DNA of 6,036 nt from Campylobacterales bacterium (GCA_026986055.1 JALSPH010000279.1:1-6036), one strand, 5' to 3'; numbered from the stretch's first letter, positions 1 through 6,036 are shown. The notes: generated by a model from the letters alone, not told the origin. Numbers and translations: made by a program.

Positions 1-1184
1 TAAACCTCTTTCGTGATATCGAAATTCGCCAACTGCTGCAGCATGAAACTCATCTTGTTTGGAAGAATCTGACCGTTGAGAAGCTCTGCATGGAGGTTGC
101 CCAGCTGTTTCAATGTATCGTAGTTGAGTTTTGCATTTACTCTCGAGTCGAAAATATGAGGGTACAGAAGCATATCGGTCAACGCTACCGTCTGTATGTT
201 TCTGATGTCGACTTTGGCTATGCCGTTTTCGAAGACGGCATCGAACATACCTCCCAAAGTGTTGGAGTGTGCCGTGGCGCGAACTTTTTTACCTGCTACT
301 TTGAGATCGCCGTCAACTACTATATCTCCTTTCATGTGCTGATTGGTCAGGAAATATAGTTTGTCCAGATCCGGTACCTCCGCTTTGTAGTCGGCCGTAA
401 GTTCGCCGCTCTTTATGTCGAATGATACGGCTTTGGAGAAGAGATTTGCCACGGAGCTTTTGAATATCACTTTGGAGATTGCTTTGGTACCTTTCAATAC
501 AGTGTCGATGTCCCCTTTGAAAACGAGATTCGAAGGTATCGAGATGTTGAAGTCTCTCCTTACGGGTTCCGGTTGCACTACTCCATTACTTATGGTCGTG
601 ATGACGGTTCCCTCGAGATCTTCCGGGTCAAGACCTCTTATATCGGCATCTATATCTATCTTACCTTTCGCGTAAACGGGCTGGTTCAGCATGTAAAGAA
701 GGCTTTCGATACTCAAATGTGCCACCCTTGCTCCAAGAAGCGATGGTTTGAACTCTTTGAGCGTAACATCATATTTCGTATCGCTCTTTGCTACGTCGCT
801 TACCCCTTCGATTTTTAGGAGCTTTTTGTCCCCTTTTACGATACCTTCCGTTTTGAAAGGGCCGTTTAGTTTCATATCGGTTAGCTTTTGCAAAGAGGCG
901 AGATCTTTGATATCGACGCTATATGCAGCATCTATAGATTGAGCAGCCAGATTCATTCTACCTTTTGTCTCTATGACGCTGTCGTCACCTATCTTAAGTA
1001 GCAGCTCGAATCTGTCCGGTCTTAGGACGAAGGTTTCAAGTTTTGTCGGAAGTGGAACGTTTTGAGAGATTTTGGACTCGATAACCGGTTTTAGGATATT
1101 GTTACCCGGTGATGTAAAGAGAAGCCCGTATGCCAATCCTATAATAATAAGGAGTAGAGCTAATATCGATAGAAGATATTTCAT
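1..1184 (-). CDS. AsmA-like membrane-anchored protein, 3' end cut by the window edge
   Basis: I translated 394 codons without a stop from the ATG at 1184 to 1184-3; two bases (TA) remain at the edge, so the next codon is Tyr or a stop. The protein begins with MKYLLSILALLLIIIGLAYG, a single hydrophobic segment at about residues 4-22 with a positive N-terminus, which suggests an inner-membrane anchor with the rest in the periplasm. The remainder is rich in beta-strand-like segments with recurring motifs of the kind 'GKIDIDADI', 'MKGDIVVDGDL' and 'LHAELLNGQI...FDITKEV'. This is the low-complexity, repeating style of AsmA/TamB-like proteins, a family linked to lipid transport and outer-membrane homeostasis. 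The assignment to AsmA is by pattern, not by a domain search, and the exact role is unknown. A weak ribosome site (AAAGGG, 8 bases upstream) supports the start. The gene diverges from groES and has its own promoter. Confidence 0.72.
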   Translation of the reverse strand, partial: MKYLLSILALLLIIIGLAYGLLFTSPGNNILKPVIESKISQNVPLPTKLETFVLRPDRFELLLKIGDDSVIETKGRMNLAAQSIDAAYSVDIKDLASLQKLTDMKLNGPFKTEGIVKGDKKLLKIEGVSDVAKSDTKYDVTLKEFKPSLLGARVAHLSIESLLYMLNQPVYAKGKIDIDADIRGLDPEDLEGTVITTISNGVVQPEPVRRDFNISIPSNLVFKGDIDTVLKGTKAISKVIFKSSVANLFSKAVSFDIKSGELTADYKAEVPDLDKLYFLTNQHMKGDIVVDGDLKVAGKKVRATAHSNTLGGMFDAVFENGIAKVDIRNIQTVALTDMLLYPHIFDSRVNAKLNYDTLKQLGNLHAELLNGQILPNKMSFMLQQLANFDITKEV

Positions 1185-1215
1185 CTTTTCAACCCTTTTT
1201 CTAATAATTTTCATT

Positions 1216-1231
1216 ATTGTAGCACAAAAAA
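1216..1231 (-). promoter_or_regulatory. Promoter of the AsmA-like gene (extended -10)
   Basis: Read on the minus strand, TTTTTTG (1231-1225) is followed by TGC and TACAAT (1221-1216). This is an extended -10 with an upstream T-run, the form described for Campylobacter sigma-70 promoters, which often lack a clear -35. Transcription would start near 1209, giving a leader of about 25 bases before the ATG at 1184. No good -35 is visible. Confidence 0.55.
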
Positions 1232-1248
1232 GCAAGATAGAAGTTTAT

Positions 1249-1265
1249 AGTATGGGTGTCATACT
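1249..1265. repeat. Short inverted repeat in the divergent spacer
   Basis: AGTATG (1249-1254) and CATACT (1260-1265) form a perfect 6-bp inverted repeat around five bases. It lies 28 bases upstream of the AsmA-gene -10 and about 60 bases upstream of the groES -35. It could be a regulator site for either gene, but the arms are short and a chance match is possible. Confidence 0.3.
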
Positions 1266-1322
1266 TGAGTCTTATTGACTAAAAAATCTGTACTTTTTAA
1301 ACTAAGATAAATGAAATAATTC

Positions 1323-1351
1323 TTGACAGATCGAAAAATTTAGGATAAAAT
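1323..1351 (+). promoter_or_regulatory. Sigma-70 promoter of groES-groEL
   Basis: A perfect -35 TTGACA (1323-1328) is followed after exactly 17 bases by TAAAAT (1346-1351), one base off the -10 consensus. Transcription should start near 1358, inside the CIRCE-like operator, leaving a leader of about 46 bases. It is the only promoter in the window with a consensus -35, which fits an abundant chaperonin. Confidence 0.8.
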
Positions 1352-1352
1352 T

Positions 1353-1379
1353 TCAGCACTTATAAAAAGTAACTGCTAA
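1353..1379. promoter_or_regulatory. CIRCE-like operator for the HrcA heat-shock repressor
   Basis: The arms TCAGCACTT (1353-1361) and AACTGCTAA (1371-1379) are separated by exactly nine bases. The CIRCE consensus is TTAGCACTC-N9-GAGTGCTAA. Each arm matches 7 of 9 positions, the spacer length is exact, and the site covers the predicted start of groES transcription, where HrcA would block it. The site is degenerate, so HrcA control is an inference; no hrcA gene lies in the window. Confidence 0.68.
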
Positions 1380-1403
1380 ATCCAAACATTGAAAGGAGAG
1401 TCA

Positions 1404-1673
1404 ATGAGTTTCCAACCATTAGCTAACAGAGTTCTGGTAGAGCGAGTTGATGAGCCGCAACAGACAGCTTCCGGGATAATCATTCCCGACAACGCGAAAG
1501 AGAAGCCTCAAGAGGCGAAAGTTCTCGCAATCGGCCCAGAAGTGGAAGAGGAGGGCCACATAAAGGTTGGTGATAAAGTCGTTTTCGGCAAATATAGCGG
1601 AACCGACATTACTATTGACGGAAAAGAGCTGCTGATTCTAAGCAGTGACGATATCTTAGGAATTTTGAAATAA
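1404..1673 (+). CDS. groES: Co-chaperonin GroES (Hsp10)
   Basis: This 89-residue protein forms the heptameric lid of the cytoplasmic GroEL chamber and closes it over folding proteins in an ATP-dependent cycle. The opening FQPLANRVLVERV is the classic GroES N-terminus. The mobile loop lies at about residues 16-34, with the hydrophobic GII triplet (24-26) that docks onto GroEL. The 'KVGDKVVFGKYSGTDI' stretch (about 54-69) and the C-terminal 'ILSSDDILGIL' are also typical. The length is normal for the family. I chose the ATG at 1404 because AAGGAG at 1393-1398 sits five bases upstream; an in-frame TTG at 1389 overlaps that region and lacks its own ribosome site. It is the first gene of the groES-groEL operon, controlled by the promoter at 1323-1351 and the CIRCE-like site. 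Confidence 0.97.
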   Translation: MSFQPLANRVLVERVDEPQQTASGIIIPDNAKEKPQEAKVLAIGPEVEEEGHIKVGDKVVFGKYSGTDITIDGKELLILSSDDILGILK

Positions 1674-3329
<1,656 letters not shown>

Positions 3330-3354
3330 TCGCCCTCTCGTCAACTGAGAGTCT

Positions 3355-3389
3355 AAAGGGAGCTTGCCTTCGGGCGGCTCCCTTTTTTT
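3355..3389 (+). terminator. Intrinsic terminator of groES-groEL with UUCG tetraloop
   Basis: AAAGGGAGC (3355-3363) pairs with GCTCCCTTT (3377-3385), and within the loop GCC-TTCG-GGC (3366-3375) forms a second stem capped by the very stable UUCG tetraloop. A run of seven T follows (3383-3389). A smaller hairpin, CTCTC (3335-3339) with GAGAG (3347-3351), sits between the groEL stop and this terminator. Confidence 0.93.
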
Positions 3390-3501
3390 ATGCAAAGTTT
3401 TCACTATTGCAAGATTGGCTACCGAAATAGGGTGTTTTGTTTTTAGGGTGAAATCACTTGCTTGATTGAGTAATGCAGAGTAGTCGATGTTTTATTGAAA
3501 C

Positions 3502-3516
3502 AGGGCATTAAGCCCC
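3502..3516 (-). terminator. Possible weak terminator of perR
   Basis: On the minus strand, five bases after the perR stop, GGGGC pairs with GCCCT (one G-U pair) around a five-base loop, followed by GTTTC. The stem is short and the T-run poor, so this is only a candidate. The rest of the spacer between groEL and perR (3390-3501) shows nothing I can name. Confidence 0.3.
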
Positions 3517-3521
3517 AATGA

Positions 3522-3923
3522 TTATCGGCAGTCGGGGCAGGTGCCGCGAAGTGTAATGAAGCTCTCTTTTATATCGTATCCGCTTAGCTTTTGTGCCTCT
3601 TCGATCACTCTGTCGGTGCCTACACAGATATCTTCTATCTTTCCGCACTTGTCGCACACCATATGAAGATGAGGCTCTTTTATAAGCTCAAAAACCGATT
3701 TGGTCTTTGGGATTTTAACCTCTTGTATAAGACCGCTTTCGATCATCTGGTTGATGTTTTTGTAGATCGTAGCCAAAGATACGCTAGGAAACTCTTCAAG
3801 CATCTGACTATATAGATCTTCTATATTTATATGTCCATGCTCTTCTAGCATTCTTACTATCTTGATGCGCTGAGGCGTCGCCTTCAGCTGGTGCTCTTTG
3901 AGCAGTTCGGCAGTTTCGTGCAT
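3522..3923 (-). CDS. perR: Fur-family peroxide-stress regulator, PerR type
   Basis: This 133-residue cytoplasmic DNA-binding protein of the Fur family probably represses peroxide-defence genes until H2O2 oxidises its bound iron. The N-terminal winged helix carries KATPQR (14-19) and the recognition region SLATIYKNI (49-57). The structural zinc site is complete: C90-x2-C93 and C129-x2-C132. The regulatory metal ligands align with B. subtilis PerR: His31 (H37), His85 (H91), His87 (H93) and Asp98 (D104). The Fur-type HHDH motif is absent. Asp at the D104 position is the residue known to separate peroxide-sensing PerR from Fur (Glu). One difference: Glu79 stands where PerR has Asp85. The ATG at 3923 is preceded by GAGGGG five bases upstream. 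It diverges from a ferritin-rubrerythrin operon, typical PerR targets, which supports the call. Assignment as PerR rather than another Fur paralogue is strong but inferred. Confidence 0.85.
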   Translation of the reverse strand: MHETAELLKEHQLKATPQRIKIVRMLEEHGHINIEDLYSQMLEEFPSVSLATIYKNINQMIESGLIQEVKIPKTKSVFELIKEPHLHMVCDKCGKIEDICVGTDRVIEEAQKLSGYDIKESFITLRGTCPDCR

Positions 3924-3952
3924 CTTTTCCCCTCATTATATGGCTAAACGTA

Positions 3953-3962
3953 ATTTTACCAA
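3953..3962 (-). promoter_or_regulatory. Candidate perR promoter (extended -10)
   Basis: On the minus strand TTGG-TAAAAT (3962-3953) reads as an extended -10 (TGn-TAAAAT). A start near 3946 leaves a leader of about 23 bases that contains the ribosome site. No good -35 is present; a TTAACAGT repeat covers that position. A second TATAAT at 3940-3935 touches the ribosome site and is too close to be the main promoter. Confidence 0.42.
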
Positions 3963-3970
3963 TATTTATT

Positions 3971-4010
3971 TTATTAACAGTTTATACATTAACTTATTTA
4001 ACAGTATAAT
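3971..4010. repeat. Pair of imperfect direct repeats upstream of perR
   Basis: TTATTAACAGTTTATA (3971-3986) and TTATTTAACAGTATAAT (3994-4010) share an exact TTAACAGT core at 3974-3981 and 3998-4005, 24 bases apart. The first copy lies over the -35 position of the candidate perR promoter. They may be binding sites for an autoregulating PerR or another regulator. The AT-rich background makes partial repeats easy to find, so this is tentative. Confidence 0.45.
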
Positions 4011-4027
4011 TATGTGTAGGTGGCTGC

Positions 4028-4048
4028 AAAAGAAAATTATTTTCTTTT
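4028..4048. promoter_or_regulatory. Perfect 21-bp palindrome, probable operator
   Basis: AAAAGAAAAT (4028-4037) and ATTTTCTTTT (4039-4048) are perfect 10-bp inverted arms around one central T. The centre falls at the -35 position of the ferritin promoter (-10 at 4060-4065). A dimeric repressor bound here would block polymerase. As RNA the stem would be almost all A-U and lies upstream of the predicted start, so an operator is more likely than a terminator. The binding protein is unknown; PerR or Fur would be the first guesses. Confidence 0.6.
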
Positions 4049-4053
4049 AAGCC

Positions 4054-4065
4054 TTTTTGTATAAT
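4054..4065 (+). promoter_or_regulatory. Promoter of the ferritin-rubrerythrin operon
   Basis: TTTTTG (4054-4059) directly precedes a perfect TATAAT (4060-4065), the Campylobacter-type -10 with an upstream T-run. Transcription would start near 4072, with a leader of about 35 bases and AAAGGAG before the ATG at 4107. Another TATAAT at 4005-4010 could be a second, upstream start. Confidence 0.7.
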
Positions 4066-4073
4066 AATTCTCA
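4059..4073. promoter_or_regulatory. PerR-box-like site over the ferritin -10
   Basis: GTATAATAATTCTCA matches the B. subtilis PerR box TTATAATNATTATAA at 11 of 14 defined positions, with an intact central TATAATAATT. It covers the -10 and the predicted start, where a repressor would act. The left half is also the -10 itself, so part of the match is explained without PerR, and the Campylobacterota box may differ from the Bacillus one. Confidence 0.42.
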
Positions 4074-4106
4074 AAGGAAAAAAATTATCCATTGAAAGGA
4101 GACCGG

Positions 4107-4622
4107 ATGGCAACAAGAGGAAATTCGATTATCAAAGGTGTGGAGATAAGTGAAGTTATCGATCTGCTCAACAGAGCTTACGCAGACGAGTGGCTCGCTT
4201 ACTACCAGTATTATATAGAGAGCAAAGTGGTAAAAGGTATCATGAAGGATGCGGCTATCGCTGAGCTTGACCAGCACGCAGCCGATGAGCTGAGACATGC
4301 CGGTATGGTTGCAGACCGCATCATTCAACTAGGCGGCACTCCCATACTCCATCCCAAAGAGTGGTTTGAAAAGACAAACTGCGGGTATGACGCTCCAAAC
4401 GACTTCGATGTATTGAAGATTTTGGAAGATGCTATAAAGGGAGAGCAGTGTGCGATAGGGGTATATAGCCAGATTGCGGAGCTGACCCAGGGAAAAGATA
4501 TAGTGACATACGACATAGTGAGCCAGATTTTGGCCGATGAAGTAGAGCACGAAGAGGACCTCGTGGCACTCCATGAGGATATTACCGAGTTTATAGATCA
4601 GATAAAAGGATCGATATCGTGA
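4107..4622 (+). CDS. Bacterioferritin-like diiron protein, DPSL/thioferritin type
   Basis: This 171-residue four-helix protein of the ferritin-like superfamily probably oxidises Fe(II), with H2O2 as oxidant, and stores iron in a cytoplasmic cage. All six diiron ligands of bacterioferritin are present with matching spacing: Glu28, Glu61, His64, Glu113, Glu145 and His148 (E. coli Bfr E18, E51, H54, E94, E127, H130). The residue after Glu61 is Leu62, where bacterioferritin has the heme-binding Met, so no heme is expected. Two cysteines, Cys92 in 'TNCGY' and Cys115 in 'KGEQCAI', match the pair that marks the Dps-like (DPSL, or thioferritin) branch known from Sulfolobus, Pyrococcus and Bacteroides. 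The ATG at 4107 has AAAGGAG five bases upstream; an upstream in-frame TTG at 4092 does not. It is first in an operon with rubrerythrin (4-base overlap) and diverges from perR. The fold is certain; the thioferritin subtype is inferred from memory of the family. Confidence 0.85.
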   Translation: MATRGNSIIKGVEISEVIDLLNRAYADEWLAYYQYYIESKVVKGIMKDAAIAELDQHAADELRHAGMVADRIIQLGGTPILHPKEWFEKTNCGYDAPNDFDVLKILEDAIKGEQCAIGVYSQIAELTQGKDIVTYDIVSQILADEVEHEEDLVALHEDITEFIDQIKGSIS

Positions 4623-5266
4623 GACAGTATGAAACATACAGATGCAACAAGTGCGGCAATGAGGTGGAGGTGCAGGTAGTAGGCGGAGGAACACTTGTCT
4701 GTTGTGGTGAAGAGATGGAGTGTATAACCGAAAACTTGACGGCGGTGAATCTCATGAAGGCTTTTGCAGGTGAGTCTATGGCCAGAAACAAATATGAGTT
4801 TTTCGCTGAAATGGCACTCGAGGAGGGGTGGCATCGTATAGCGGAGCACTTCAAAGAGGCTGCGATGAACGAGAAGTACCACGCAATGGCCGAGTTCAAG
4901 ACATATAATAAACTGATGTACGGTATAGAGCTTCATGAGACTCTTAAAAATCTCGATATCGCGATGGCCGGAGAGAATTACGAACATACCCAGATGTATC
5001 CAAACTTCGCCAAGATAGCCGAAGAGGAGGGCTACAAAGATATAGCAAGACTTCTAAAGGCGATAGCCAAAGTGGAAGTCGAACATGAAAGAGAGTATAA
5101 CGAATTGAAAAAGTGCCTCGAGGAGGAGGGCTTTTTCAACAGCGAAGAGGAGGAGTTCTGGGTCTGCGAAGTGTGCGGACATGTACATAGAGGTAAAAAA
5201 GCGCCCAAAGCATGCCCTCTTTGCAAGGCTCCACAGGAGTATTTCAAAAGAGAGCATCTCTGCTAA
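4619..5266 (+). CDS. rbr: Desulforubrerythrin (three-domain rubrerythrin, Rrc type)
   Basis: This 215-residue cytoplasmic non-heme iron protein probably reduces H2O2 to water, with electrons passing from its iron-sulfur-type centres to a diiron site. Three domains are visible. An N-terminal desulforedoxin-like Fe(Cys)4 domain has C9-x2-C12 and the adjacent pair C28-C29. The central rubrerythrin four-helix domain has Glu52, Glu85-x2-His88, Glu119/Glu122 and Glu153-x2-His156. The C-terminal rubredoxin domain has C183-x2-C186 and C199-x2-C202 within '[10 protein letters not shown]' and 'CPLCKAP'. This order and length match C. jejuni desulforubrerythrin (Rrc), which is under PerR control there. 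The start is a GTG at 4619 whose last two bases overlap the TGA of the ferritin gene (GTGA); AAAAGGA lies eight bases upstream and no in-frame ATG precedes the first cysteines. Translation is probably coupled to the ferritin gene. Confidence 0.93.
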   Translation: MRQYETYRCNKCGNEVEVQVVGGGTLVCCGEEMECITENLTAVNLMKAFAGESMARNKYEFFAEMALEEGWHRIAEHFKEAAMNEKYHAMAEFKTYNKLMYGIELHETLKNLDIAMAGENYEHTQMYPNFAKIAEEEGYKDIARLLKAIAKVEVEHEREYNELKKCLEEEGFFNSEEEEFWVCEVCGHVHRGKKAPKACPLCKAPQEYFKREHLC

Positions 5267-5274
5267 AAAGAGTT

Positions 5275-5295
5275 GCCGGATCGATCCGATCCGGC
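5275..5295 (+). terminator. GC-rich hairpin after rbr, without a T-run
   Basis: GCCGGATC (5275-5282) pairs perfectly with GATCCGGC (5288-5295) around GATCC, starting eight bases after the rbr stop. TTG/CAA just outside can extend it with one bulged C. No T-run follows, so it may stop transcription poorly, or protect the 3' end of the ferritin-rbr message. GGATCGATCC (5278-5287) is also a self-complementary site, giving an alternative fold. Confidence 0.55.
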
Positions 5296-5312
5296 CAATC
5301 TACCGCAAAGAT

Positions 5313-5342
5313 TACTTTATGATTACGAAAGAGAATAAAGTA
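5313..5342. repeat. AT-rich inverted repeat upstream of the peroxidase gene
   Basis: TACTTTAT (5313-5320) and ATAAAGTA (5335-5342) are perfect 8-bp inverted arms around 14 bases, followed by TATCTTTTT. It could be a second, weak terminator for the ferritin-rbr operon or a regulator site upstream of the ccp promoter. Neither is established. Confidence 0.35.
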
Positions 5343-5371
5343 TATCTTTTTAAGGATAAAATTTATTAGGT

Positions 5372-5388
5372 AATGGTATAATTCCATT
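5372..5388. promoter_or_regulatory. 17-bp dyad over the peroxidase -10, possible operator
   Basis: AATGG (5372-5376) and CCATT (5384-5388) flank TATAATT. The whole 17-bp stretch is an inverted repeat with one mismatched pair (5377/5383) centred on 5380, inside the -10. A regulator bound here would directly block the promoter. It does not match the PerR box well, so if real it may bind something else. Confidence 0.4.
5374..5382 (+). promoter_or_regulatory. Promoter of the cytochrome c peroxidase gene (extended -10)
   Basis: TGG-TATAAT (5374-5382) is a consensus extended -10. A start near 5389 leaves a leader of about 24 bases, mostly A, with AAGGAG (5400-5405) seven bases before the ATG at 5413. 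No clear -35 is present. The peroxidase is therefore probably transcribed separately from the ferritin-rbr operon. Confidence 0.65.
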
Positions 5389-5412
5389 GTAAAAAAAAGA
5401 AGGAGATTGAAG

Positions 5413-6036
5413 ATGAAAAAGATGTTTGTTGTTATAGGTGCCATAGCTTTGAGCGGCATAAGTGCGGTTGCGGCCGATGCTCTGGTAGAGAAAGCCAAAA
5501 ATGCTGGGCTCAAGCCGATTCCTGAGAGCAAAACGGAGCTCTATAAACTTATAGACAACCCTAAAAACCCGATAACCGATGCAAAAGTGGAACTTGGTAA
5601 AAAGCTCTACTTCGACCCAAGACTCAGTAAAAGCGGACTTATAAGCTGTAACACCTGCCACAATCTTGCCACGGGCGGTGTCGACGGTGTAGATGCTGCG
5701 ACAGGTCATAAATGGAGACACAATCCGCATCACCTAAATTCACCTAGTGTATACAATGCAGTTTTTGCAGAGAAACAGTTTTGGGACGGCAGAAGCCCGG
5801 ACCTTGAAGATCAGGCTCAAGGACCTATCCAGGCAGCTCCCGAGATGGCGGCAACAAAAGAGCATGTCGAAAAGGTTATAAACTCTATTCCCGAGTATGT
5901 AAAAGAGTTCAAGAAGGCGTATGACGATCCAAATATGAAGCCGACCTTCAAAGATGTAGCAGATGTTATAGCGATCTTCGAAAGAACTCTCGTGACACCT
6001 TCAAGATATGACAAATACCTTGCGGGTTGCGACAAG
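5413..6036 (+). CDS. ccp: Diheme cytochrome c peroxidase, 3' end cut by the window edge
   Basis: The first 208 residues are present, with no stop before the edge; the family is usually about 320-350 residues. The enzyme reduces H2O2 to water in the periplasm with electrons from cytochrome c. A signal peptide runs from MKKMFVVIGA to the AVA motif at residues 18-20, with likely cleavage after Ala20. The first heme site is CNTCH at 79-83. 'KWRHNPHHLNSPSVYNA' (100-116) supplies conserved histidines near that heme. 'FWDGRSPDLEDQAQGPI' (123-139) and 'APEM' (142-145) are family hallmarks; Glu144 aligns with the catalytic Glu of Pseudomonas CcpA. The second heme-binding CxxCH, expected in the C-terminal domain, lies outside the window. 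The start has AAGGAG seven bases upstream. It follows rbr by 146 bases and has its own promoter. MauG-like relatives are possible but the motifs favour the peroxidase. Confidence 0.92.
   Translation, partial: MKKMFVVIGAIALSGISAVAADALVEKAKNAGLKPIPESKTELYKLIDNPKNPITDAKVELGKKLYFDPRLSKSGLISCNTCHNLATGGVDGVDAATGHKWRHNPHHLNSPSVYNAVFAEKQFWDGRSPDLEDQAQGPIQAAPEMAATKEHVEKVINSIPEYVKEFKKAYDDPNMKPTFKDVADVIAIFERTLVTPSRYDKYLAGCDK

Noticed and set aside
90..942. Plus-strand open frames across 90-942
   Set aside because: They are antisense to the continuous 394-codon AsmA-like frame, which has a start, a promoter and a coherent sequence.
1389..1403. TTG at 1389 as the groES start
   Set aside because: It would add MKGES encoded by the ribosome-binding sequence itself; the ATG at 1404 is ideally spaced and gives the normal GroES N-terminus.
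3522..3923. Assignment as the global iron regulator Fur
   Set aside because: The HHDH motif typical of Fur is absent and the discriminating ligand is Asp98, not Glu; gene context also favours PerR. Glu79 keeps a small doubt.
3935..3940. TATAAT on the minus strand as the main perR -10
   Set aside because: It abuts the ribosome site; transcription from it would leave the site out of the message.
4028..4048. Palindrome as an intrinsic terminator
   Set aside because: The stem is nearly all A-T, lies upstream of the promoter -10, and no gene transcribed toward it ends here.
4092..4106. TTG at 4092 as the ferritin start
   Set aside because: It would translate through the AAAGGAG ribosome site; the ATG at 4107 is five bases downstream of that site.

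Overview
The window looks like chromosomal DNA from a member of the Campylobacterota (formerly Epsilonproteobacteria), probably a free-living, low-oxygen relative of Campylobacter and Sulfurimonas. Three things support this. The GroES/GroEL sequences and the 133-residue PerR-type regulator are of Campylobacterota type. The rubrerythrin has the three-domain 'desulforubrerythrin' layout known from Campylobacter jejuni (Rrc). Several promoters show the T-run plus TATAAT form (extended -10) typical of these bacteria. The genus cannot be decided from the sequence alone.

Layout, left to right. (1) Positions 1-1184, minus strand: the 5' part of an AsmA-like, membrane-anchored protein that runs off the left edge. 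(2) Positions 1185-1403: a divergent control region with an outward promoter for the AsmA-like gene, and a strong sigma-70 promoter followed by a degenerate CIRCE operator for the chaperonin operon. (3) Positions 1404-3329: groES and groEL, ending at a strong terminator capped by a UUCG tetraloop. (4) Positions 3522-3923, minus strand: a Fur-family peroxide regulator (PerR type), convergent with groEL. (5) Positions 3924-4106: a repeat-rich AT-rich divergent region with a 21-bp perfect palindrome, a PerR-box-like site over a TATAAT, and paired direct repeats. (6) Positions 4107-5266: a two-gene operon with a 4-base overlap, encoding a heme-free bacterioferritin-like diiron protein (DPSL/thioferritin type) and a desulforubrerythrin. 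(7) Positions 5267-5412: hairpins and an extended -10 promoter. (8) Positions 5413-6036: the 5' two thirds of a periplasmic diheme cytochrome c peroxidase, cut by the right edge.

How it fits together: from 3522 onward the window reads as a peroxide-defence and iron-handling island. A metal-dependent peroxide sensor faces a cytoplasmic pair that would consume H2O2 (thioferritin with iron storage; desulforubrerythrin as NADH-linked peroxidase through electron carriers), followed by a separately transcribed periplasmic peroxidase. The left half is a standard heat-shock chaperonin operon. All genes belong to known families. The least-explained parts are the operator-like structures in the perR-ferritin spacer and the mixed Fur/PerR ligand set of the regulator.
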